Below, piece after piece: positions 1 through 4,548 of a stretch of 13,197 nucleotides of DNA (its first letter is position 1; each line of letters opens with the position of its first letter). Source of the stretch: DAOLOF01 sp964463605 (GTDB lineage: Bacteria; Patescibacteriota; Microgenomatia; UBA1400; PJMF01); NCBI GenBank assembly GCA_964463605.1, contig CAYXBZ010000027.1, forward strand, positions 1-13,197, written 5' to 3'. The notes under the pieces were generated by a model. That model saw nothing but the letters and a program-made list of their open reading frames with translations. It was not told where the DNA came from and did no database searches. A program made the translations under genes and the position numbers.

Positions 1-53
1 GTGCACGCGAGGCTCATAATCTCGCAGGCTAGGTTCGACTCCTAGTCCCGCAA
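1..53 (+). tRNA. tRNA with CAT anticodon (Met or lysidine-modified Ile), 3' part only
   Basis: The anticodon stem is CGAGG (8-12) with TCTCG (20-24), enclosing the loop CTCATAA with anticodon CAT at 15-17. The T arm is CTAGG, TTCGACT, CCTAG (29-45). The 3' acceptor strand is TCCCGCA (46-52) with discriminator A53. The 5' acceptor strand and most of the D arm lie before the window. CCA is not encoded (CAC follows), so it must be added after transcription. The anticodon stem lacks the run of three G-C pairs typical of initiator tRNA, so this is an elongator Met tRNA or the Ile tRNA whose C34 becomes lysidine. Without the 5' half I cannot decide which. Confidence 0.9.
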
Positions 54-58
54 CACTT

Positions 59-87
59 TAGCCATTTTTCACATGGCTATTTTTTTT
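59..87 (+). terminator. Intrinsic terminator of the tRNA gene
   Basis: The stem TAGCCAT (59-65) pairs perfectly with ATGGCTA (73-79) around a 7-nt loop, and eight T follow (80-87). It starts 6 nt after the tRNA discriminator base. The 3' arm contains the stop codon (77-79) of the convergent FtsB-like gene. On the minus strand there is no T tract after the hairpin, so it should act only on plus-strand transcripts. Confidence 0.9.
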
Positions 88-448
88 GGGAAATTATTTC
101 GATCCATTCTTCCCAATTATTTTTTTTGATTGCCTCTTCAGCTAAATCTTGATTGATTTCTATGTCTGGCAGCTTCAGAACGATTTCTCCTTCTACTTGT
201 CGAACAAGCTCATTTCTGATTAGTCTTTCCTTGGCTAGTGGTTGCGATGATTGTTCAATTTGATCATCTAATAATTGAATTTCAGATTTAAGCCTATTGC
301 CTTCTTCCTGTTCTAACTTAATATTTTGTTCTGACAGCTCCAATCTCTTCAAATTAGTTCTCAAGTTCACAATAGCCAAAACAACCAAAACAGTTGCAAT
401 CAGGAGAGTGAGGGGGTGAAAGATGATAGTGGAAAATAACTTTTTCAT
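77..448 (-). CDS. FtsB/DivIC-like septum formation initiator protein
   Basis: This 123-aa protein has a short cytoplasmic start, one hydrophobic segment (about residues 11-29) and a charged, heptad-like coiled coil (about 33-68). A conserved-looking segment follows (about 78-98) with the pattern R-N-E-L then G-E-I-V-x-x-L-P, typical of the septum formation initiator family (FtsB/DivIC). In that family the proteins sit in the membrane with the coiled coil outside and join the divisome with FtsL and FtsQ/DivIB. The tail from about residue 99 is acidic and Trp-rich and I do not recognise it. There is no Shine-Dalgarno sequence upstream. A TATAAT-like box lies at 504-509 on the minus strand. Its stop lies within the tRNA terminator, so the two units are tightly packed. 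The fold is clear; the choice between FtsB and DivIC is not. Confidence 0.82.
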   Translation of the reverse strand: MKKLFSTIIFHPLTLLIATVLVVLAIVNLRTNLKRLELSEQNIKLEQEEGNRLKSEIQLLDDQIEQSSQPLAKERLIRNELVRQVEGEIVLKLPDIEINQDLAEEAIKKNNWEEWIEIISQKK

Positions 449-503
449 GTAACAACTTGTTTAATTAAGCAAATAGCTAATGTACAATTTGTTCGTTTGT
501 GAT

Positions 504-509
504 ATTATA
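504..509 (-). promoter_or_regulatory. Possible -10 box for the FtsB-like gene
   Basis: Read on the minus strand this is a perfect TATAAT, about 55 nt upstream of the start at 448. I see no good -35 hexamer at normal spacing. It overlaps the left arm of the inverted repeat at 506-532, so a protein bound there could block it. Chance matches to TATAAT are common in such AT-rich sequence. Confidence 0.4.
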
Positions 510-532
510 AGACATTCAGAGGTTATCTTATA
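506..532. repeat. Inverted repeat in the divergent spacer upstream of the recombinase
   Basis: TATAAGA (506-512) and TCTTATA (526-532) are a perfect 7-bp inverted repeat around a 13-nt centre. The right half, TTATCTTATAT (523-533), matches the E. coli dif XerD arm TTATGTTAAAT at 9 of 11 positions. The left half is a weaker mirror image. It could be an operator for the divergent genes, a Xer/dif-like site next to its recombinase, or chance in AT-rich DNA. Confidence 0.45.
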
Positions 533-541
533 TTAAACTTT

Positions 542-563
542 TATTAGTCGAAAATTAATCGAA
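542..563. repeat. Tandem imperfect 11-bp direct repeat
   Basis: TATTAGTCGAA (542-552) is followed directly by AATTAATCGAA (553-563), matching at 9 of 11 positions. The period is about one helical turn, and the pair lies just upstream of the putative recombinase promoter. This suits a protein-binding site, but two copies in AT-rich sequence are weak evidence. Confidence 0.4.
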
Positions 564-595
564 TCAAACTATCTTTATCTTTTTGCGTTTATCTA

Positions 596-601
596 TATAA
601 T
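596..601 (+). promoter_or_regulatory. Putative -10 box for the tyrosine recombinase
   Basis: A perfect TATAAT lies 39 nt upstream of the recombinase ATG at 641. The best -35 candidate is TTTATC (574-579) at 16-nt spacing, which is poor. The predicted start near 608 would give a leader of about 33 nt with no Shine-Dalgarno sequence. Confidence 0.5.
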
Positions 602-640
602 AGCCAAACTTAGTAACATTTATAGTAGAGTTTTACAATT

Positions 641-1525
641 ATGACACAGTCTGGAGCCACCATTAATTTTTCTCAAGCACAAAACCTTTATGAGCAATAT
701 TTAAGGTCTAGTGGAAAGGCTAATGCCACTATTTTAGCTTACACCAAAGACGTTGAACAGTTAGCTGAATATGCTTCCGATCAGGGTAAGGAATTTGTAT
801 CAGAAGTTAATCATGAGGACATTCTTCAATTTCAAGAACTGTTAAAAAAGAGAAGATATACGGATAAATCCATCTCTAGAAAAATCAATTCAATCAAATC
901 TTTTTTTAGATTTTTAGAAGGTGAGGATGAGATTCAATCAAATCCTGCTACTGAAATCAGTCATCCAAAAATAGATCAAAAGCCTCCTCGATTTTTATCT
1001 AAGATGGAGTATCGAGCTTTGCGCGATGCTTGCAGGGGTGATTCAAGGATTTTTGCGATTGTAGAGCTGTTGCTGCAAACAGGAATGAGGATAAGTGAGT
1101 TGGCAAATTTAGAGATAGATGATGTTGATTTGGAGCGCGGTATAGTTGCCATTAAGGCACAAAAAAGCCGCGAGGCACGCAAAGTTCCTCTTAATAAAGC
1201 AGCCAAAGAAGCTCTATTGAATTACTTAAAAGTTAGACCAAAAGCTCGTGAAAAAAAGATTTTTCTTACCAAGACTTGCCGTCCTTTTTTGGTAAGGAAT
1301 ATTCGCTCGGCGGTTGATCATTGTTTCAGATTAGCTGGAATTCAAGATGCTACGCTAAACGACTTGCGCAATACCTTTATCGTTGAACAATTGAAAGCAG
1401 GTACACCCTTGGTTTATGTTTCTCAATTGGTAGGACATAAGCGAATAACCACTACCGAAAAGTATCTAGAACTGATTGGTGGACAAAATGAGATGGTTCC
1501 GAATGTTGAGATCGAAGAATTGTAA
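641..1525 (+). CDS. Xer-type tyrosine recombinase (XerC/XerD-like)
   Basis: This 294-aa protein matches the usual Xer length (about 298 aa). It has an N-terminal SAM-like core-binding domain (about 10-95) and a C-terminal catalytic domain (about 115-280). Visible catalytic positions are R150 in T-G-M-R-I-S-E-L, a Lys-rich beta hairpin with K175 near the usual Lys, R243 in D-L-R-N-T-F, H266 in L-V-G-H and the nucleophile candidate Y275 in T-E-K-Y. The first His of the family's H-x-x-R box is Asn here (N240). Xer enzymes resolve chromosome dimers at dif; integrases share the fold. The size, lack of an extra arm-binding domain and housekeeping neighbours favour a Xer role, but the Asn leaves room for altered activity. 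It has no Shine-Dalgarno sequence. Its last codon and stop overlap the putative -35 box of the trp leader. Confidence 0.85.
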   Translation: MTQSGATINFSQAQNLYEQYLRSSGKANATILAYTKDVEQLAEYASDQGKEFVSEVNHEDILQFQELLKKRRYTDKSISRKINSIKSFFRFLEGEDEIQSNPATEISHPKIDQKPPRFLSKMEYRALRDACRGDSRIFAIVELLLQTGMRISELANLEIDDVDLERGIVAIKAQKSREARKVPLNKAAKEALLNYLKVRPKAREKKIFLTKTCRPFLVRNIRSAVDHCFRLAGIQDATLNDLRNTFIVEQLKAGTPLVYVSQLVGHKRITTTEKYLELIGGQNEMVPNVEIEEL

Positions 1526-1548
1526 TTTCAAATTAGATGGGATACAAT
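1520..1548 (+). promoter_or_regulatory. Putative promoter of the trp leader
   Basis: TTGTAA (1520-1525) and TACAAT (1543-1548) are separated by exactly 17 nt and match the sigma-70 consensus hexamers at 4 of 6 and 5 of 6. The -35 box overlaps the stop codon of the recombinase gene. The predicted transcript start, about 1555-1557, falls on or next to the ATG of the leader peptide, so the leader would be translated from a leaderless or nearly leaderless mRNA. This fits the absence of a Shine-Dalgarno sequence there. Confidence 0.55.
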
Positions 1549-1556
1549 TTCCAACA

Positions 1557-1622
1557 ATGATATTACGTCAAACAAATCAATTATCTTTTTCTTGGTGGAC
1601 CGCCTCACTTGGTAGGTGGTGA
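1557..1622 (+). CDS. trpL: Putative tryptophan leader peptide (attenuator peptide)
   Basis: This 21-codon reading frame starts at ATG 1557 and ends at TGA 1620-1622. Its C-terminal residues are S-W-W-T-A-S-L-G-R-W. The tandem Trp codons are at 1593-1598 and the third, at 1617-1619, directly precedes the stop. Three Trp in 21 residues is far above normal use. The tandem codons sit immediately before hairpin arm 1 and the stop sits on arm 2, as in E. coli trpL (tandem Trp, 14 aa). The product is expected to be a disposable sensor whose translation rate reports charged tRNA-Trp. TGA is a normal stop in this genome, as trpB ends with it. There is no Shine-Dalgarno sequence; the promoter position suggests leaderless initiation. 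Confidence 0.78.
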   Translation: MILRQTNQLSFSWWTASLGRW

Positions 1623-1676
1623 TTTCGTTGTATCAAAAAAAACGTGTTATTACCGCCTAAATGAGGCGGTTTTTTT
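1599..1676 (+). promoter_or_regulatory. Ribosome-mediated trp transcription attenuator
   Basis: Four segments form two exclusive folds. Segment 1 is ACCGCCT (1599-1605), segment 2 AGGTGGT (1614-1620), segment 3 ACCGCCT (1652-1658) and segment 4 AGGCGGT (1664-1670) followed by T. Segments 1 and 3 are identical, so segment 2 can pair with either. The 2:3 antiterminator extends to 11 contiguous pairs (1613-1623 with 1649-1659, two of them G-U), and its loop holds a further CGTT/AACG pairing. Stalling at the Trp codons (1593-1598) would cover segment 1 and favour 2:3, so transcription reads into trpB. Reaching the stop at 1620 would cover segment 2 and allow terminator 3:4. The pairings are seen; the mechanism follows the established trp attenuation model and is inferred here. 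Confidence 0.78.
1652..1676 (+). terminator. Attenuator terminator hairpin upstream of trpB
   Basis: A perfect 7-bp stem, ACCGCCT with AGGCGGT (five G-C pairs), closes a 5-nt loop AAATG and runs into seven consecutive T (1670-1676). It lies 28 nt before the trpB ATG and 127 nt after the recombinase stop. It could also end transcripts from the recombinase gene, but the overlapping antiterminator pairing and the leader peptide point to conditional use. Confidence 0.88.
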
Positions 1677-1704
1677 ATTATTTTAATTATTTAAAAGTCA
1701 AACT

Positions 1705-2919
1705 ATGAAAAAAAGAAATCAAACATCAATAGTTTCAAAACTTCCCAATAGCAAAGGATATTTTGGACGGTATGGAGGTCGTTATGTCCCTCAGAAATTA
1801 GAAGGGGCACTTCAAGAAGTGGCTCAGGCTTATCAAGAAGCAAGAAATGACCCAGCATTTCAAGAAGAATTAAGTTCGTTACTGAAAAATTTTGTTGGTC
1901 GACCATCGCCTTTATTCTTGGCAGAGAATCTTTCCAAAAAATTGGGTGGAGCCAAAATATATCTTAAGCGTGAAGACCTCAATCACACTGGCGCTCACAA
2001 AATTAACCATACATTGGGTGAGGCGTTGTTAGCGAAACGAATGGGGAAAAGAAAGTTGCTTGCTGAAACTGGAGCTGGTCAGCATGGAGTAGCACTTGCA
2101 ACGGCAGCCGCAATCATGGGTCTTGAGTGCGAAATTCATATGGGTGCCATTGACGTCAAAAAACAGAGGTCAAATGTGCTACGAATGAAAATGCTGGGAG
2201 CTAAAGTGATTGAGGTCAAATCTGGAGGCAAGTGTCTAAAGGATGCGGTTGATAGTGCCTTTGCTAAGTATATCCAAGAGTCAGGCTCAACCTTTTTTGG
2301 AATAGGTTCCGTTGTTGGGCCACATCCTTATCCCATGATGGTGAGGGATTTTCAGTCAATTGTTGGGCAGGAAGCAAAAAAACAAATTCTTGAAAAGGAA
2401 GATAAGTTACCCGATTACTTAATAGCTTGTGTAGGCGGAGGTTCTAATGCTATGGGATTGTTTAATGCGTTTCTTAACGATCCGGTGAAGATGGTCGGAG
2501 TTGAGCCAGCAGGCAGAAGTTTTAAGCCCGGCGAACACGCTGCAACTCTTACACTGGGAAAGCCAGGAGTAATACACGGCATGTTTACCTATCTATTGCA
2601 GGATGATCAAGGCGAGCCGTTGCCAGTTCACTCAATAGCCAGCGGACTTGATTATCCAGGGGTTGGACCTCAGCACTCTTATCTTAAGGATAAAAAAAGA
2701 GTGGAGTATGTTACTGCCAATGATGTTGAAGCAATGGACGCCTTCTCTTTACTCTCCACAGCGGAAGGAATCATTTCTGCTTTAGAAAGTGCCCACGCTG
2801 TTGCCTATGCCATCAAGCTTGCTCCCAGTCTTAATAGAGATCAAGTCATCGTGATAAATTTGTCTGGCAGGGGTGATAAGGATGTGGACTATATGGGTGA
2901 GAGAATGAAGTTAAAATGA
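1705..2919 (+). CDS. trpB: Tryptophan synthase beta subunit
   Basis: This 404-aa protein has normal TrpB1 length. It catalyses the PLP-dependent joining of indole and L-serine to make L-tryptophan in the cytoplasm. It shows the N-terminal G-Y-F-G-R-Y-G-G motif, the PLP lysine K99 in H-T-G-A-H-K-I-N, catalytic E121 in A-E-T-G-A-G-Q-H-G, the phosphate loop G-G-G-S-N-A (244-249) and S-G-R-G-D-K-D (387-393). No key residue is missing. Indole normally comes from the alpha subunit TrpA through a tunnel, but no trpA is present here and trpS follows, so it may salvage free indole or pair with a TrpA encoded elsewhere. It lies directly behind the trp attenuator, which should raise expression when charged tRNA-Trp is scarce. 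No Shine-Dalgarno sequence is seen. Confidence 0.96.
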   Translation: MKKRNQTSIVSKLPNSKGYFGRYGGRYVPQKLEGALQEVAQAYQEARNDPAFQEELSSLLKNFVGRPSPLFLAENLSKKLGGAKIYLKREDLNHTGAHKINHTLGEALLAKRMGKRKLLAETGAGQHGVALATAAAIMGLECEIHMGAIDVKKQRSNVLRMKMLGAKVIEVKSGGKCLKDAVDSAFAKYIQESGSTFFGIGSVVGPHPYPMMVRDFQSIVGQEAKKQILEKEDKLPDYLIACVGGGSNAMGLFNAFLNDPVKMVGVEPAGRSFKPGEHAATLTLGKPGVIHGMFTYLLQDDQGEPLPVHSIASGLDYPGVGPQHSYLKDKKRVEYVTANDVEAMDAFSLLSTAEGIISALESAHAVAYAIKLAPSLNRDQVIVINLSGRGDKDVDYMGERMKLK

Positions 2920-2937
2920 TAGAATCAGTTAAAGTTA

Positions 2938-2973
2938 AGTTCTTGCCAAATCAGTACTGATTTGGCAAGAACT
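2938..2973. repeat. Perfect 36-nt palindrome between trpB and trpS
   Basis: The arm AGTTCTTGCCAAATCAGT (2938-2955) is followed at once by its exact reverse complement (2956-2973), with no spacer. As RNA it would form a long hairpin, but no T tract follows, so it is not a standard terminator. TTGGCA inside the right arm (2962-2967) could serve as a -35 box for trpS, although I see only a weak -10 (TTTAAA, 2986-2991). An upstream ATCAGTT (2924-2930) can also pair with AACTGAT (2970-2976). It may be an operator, an mRNA-stability hairpin or a partial terminator. Confidence 0.9.
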
Positions 2974-3012
2974 GATGAATTATCCTTTAAATTAATTAAA
3001 TTGAGCTAAATT

Positions 3013-4089
3013 ATGAACAAACAACAACGAGTATTCTCCGGAACTAGAGCTACCGGCCGACTCCATCTGGGAAACTATTTAGGAGCAATCAAAGGCTACT
3101 TGGAATTAACGGTTAATCCAAACTATGAGTGCATCTTTATGGTGATGGATTTGCATGCTATCACCACTCCTTATGATAGCCAAACCTTAACTCAAGCAAG
3201 TAAGGAAATAATCCTTGATTATTTGGCTGCTGGGCTTGATCCAGAAAAAGCTATCATCACCGCTCAGTCGTTGGTGCCCGCCCATCCCTATTTGGCCTAT
3301 CTCTTTTCTTCAGTCATGACCATGGCAAGGATGCAACATCTGCCTACCTTTAAGGAAAAAGCTGAGCAATATCCCGACAATGTTACTATGGCTTTGCTAG
3401 GCTATCCAATATTAATGGCAGCTGACATTTTGGCCTATAAGGCTGAGTTGGTGCCGGTTGGCATTGATCAAGAGCCTCACCTTGAAGTTGCTCGCGAGGT
3501 TGCTAGAAAGATGAACGATCGTTTTGGGCTAAATCTGCCTGAGCCTCAGCGTTTTGCAACGGCTGGAGAGTATGTTCCTTCTCTAAAAGGAGAAGGAAAA
3601 ATGAGTAAATCTGTTGAGGGTAGTTACATTAACCTCACAGATTCTTTGGAAGAGATTCATGAAAAGTTAAAAGGAGCTCCAACAGACAGCGGTAAGGGGC
3701 AGATTGAGACAGCAGCTTTATCAGCTAATACTCCTAAAACCAGCGTGGCTTCAAAAGTAAGGTTTATTGATGGTGACACCAATCAAGAATCAATTGGTGT
3801 AGTCAACATTCTCACCTTGGTTGAGTTGTTTGAGGGCGAAGAAAAGCGTCAGCATTATCATCAGCTGTATCAGGGTGAGGGCATTCGATATGGACAGCTC
3901 AAAGAAGAGCTGGCTCAAGCGATTTATCAAGAGTTAGCTCCAATTCAAGAGCGCCGAAATAAACTGGAGAATCAGCCTGAGTATATTGATAAAATTATTG
4001 CTGATGGAGCCAAGAAAGCCGAAAACATAGCCAATCAAAATCTTCAAGAAATACAACAGGCTATGGGCTTTTTTGTGAGAAAACAATAA
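3013..4089 (+). CDS. trpS: Tryptophanyl-tRNA synthetase
   Basis: This 358-aa class I synthetase charges tRNA-Trp with tryptophan using ATP. The HIGH-type signature is H-L-G-N (18-21) after G-T-R-A-T-G-R. The family block Y-P-I-L-M-A-A-D-I-L is at 131-140, P-V-G-I-D-Q-E-P-H at 148-156 and K-M-S-K-S at 196-200. The C-terminal helical region (about 260-350) is the anticodon-recognition part and ends in a family-typical segment. Length is slightly above the roughly 330 aa of many bacterial enzymes. It lies 93 nt after trpB on the same strand, with the palindrome in the gap. It is probably cotranscribed with trpB and so partly under the same attenuator, though a promoter in the gap cannot be excluded. 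There is no Shine-Dalgarno sequence. Confidence 0.96.
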   Translation: MNKQQRVFSGTRATGRLHLGNYLGAIKGYLELTVNPNYECIFMVMDLHAITTPYDSQTLTQASKEIILDYLAAGLDPEKAIITAQSLVPAHPYLAYLFSSVMTMARMQHLPTFKEKAEQYPDNVTMALLGYPILMAADILAYKAELVPVGIDQEPHLEVAREVARKMNDRFGLNLPEPQRFATAGEYVPSLKGEGKMSKSVEGSYINLTDSLEEIHEKLKGAPTDSGKGQIETAALSANTPKTSVASKVRFIDGDTNQESIGVVNILTLVELFEGEEKRQHYHQLYQGEGIRYGQLKEELAQAIYQELAPIQERRNKLENQPEYIDKIIADGAKKAENIANQNLQEIQQAMGFFVRKQ

Positions 4090-4116
4090 CATCGAATAAA
4101 TAAAAAGAAAGAAAAA

Positions 4117-4470
4117 ATGAGTGAAACAAATTCTAAACCTACAATATCTTATCAAGATTTTTCTAAGTTAGATCTGCGAGTAGGCCAGGTGCTGGAGGCA
4201 GAGGTGCCATCGTGGAGTAACAGCTTGATCAAGATGGAAATTGATTTTGGAGAAGAGATTGGCCACCGAACTATTTGTGCTGGGATAAAAAATTATTATG
4301 CCTCTGAAGATCTGGTGGGTCGCAAATTTGCTTTTGTAGTTAACCTAGCAGAAAAACAGATGGGTAAAGCTCTATCTCAGGGCATGATGCTGATGGCGGT
4401 TGACAAAGAGGATCGACCGATCAAGATTGAGGTGCCCAAAGAGGCTCCAGTTGGCTGCACCATCTGTTAA
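4117..4470 (+). CDS. Stand-alone tRNA-binding OB-fold protein (MetRS C-terminal domain / Trbp111-like)
   Basis: This 117-aa protein is a single tRNA-binding domain. Its signature segments are D-F-S-K-L-D-L-R-V-G-Q-V near residue 15, R-T-I-C-A-G-I near 51, L-V-G-R-K near 66, V-V-N-L-A-E-K-Q-M-G near 74 and S-Q-G-M-M-L-M-A near 87. The same domain forms the C-terminal dimerising part of many methionyl-tRNA synthetases and exists alone as Trbp111 and CsaA, which bind tRNA or act as chaperone-like factors. No synthetase catalytic domain is attached, so it may act in trans with MetRS or another synthetase. It follows trpS by 27 nt, so cotranscription is likely. An A/G-rich stretch (AAGAAAG) precedes the ATG but is not a clear ribosome binding site. 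Confidence 0.9.
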   Translation: MSETNSKPTISYQDFSKLDLRVGQVLEAEVPSWSNSLIKMEIDFGEEIGHRTICAGIKNYYASEDLVGRKFAFVVNLAEKQMGKALSQGMMLMAVDKEDRPIKIEVPKEAPVGCTIC

Positions 4471-4548
4471 GAAAGATGTTACAATGAGTCCTCCCAAATA
4501 TATTGAACTATTTATTATTGAAAATTTAAGAGTCAAGATCGAGGATAT

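Noticed and set aside
1593..1676. T-box riboswitch (the GGTGG-ACCGCC stretch resembles the T-box core)
   Set aside because: The match is to a short part of the core with a missing base. There is no room for a Stem I with a specifier loop between the putative promoter and this site, and the in-frame Trp leader peptide explains the same bases better.
1703..1906. Minus-strand 67-codon frame over the start of trpB
   Set aside because: It lies wholly within trpB and has no family-like motif; trpB itself is unmistakable.
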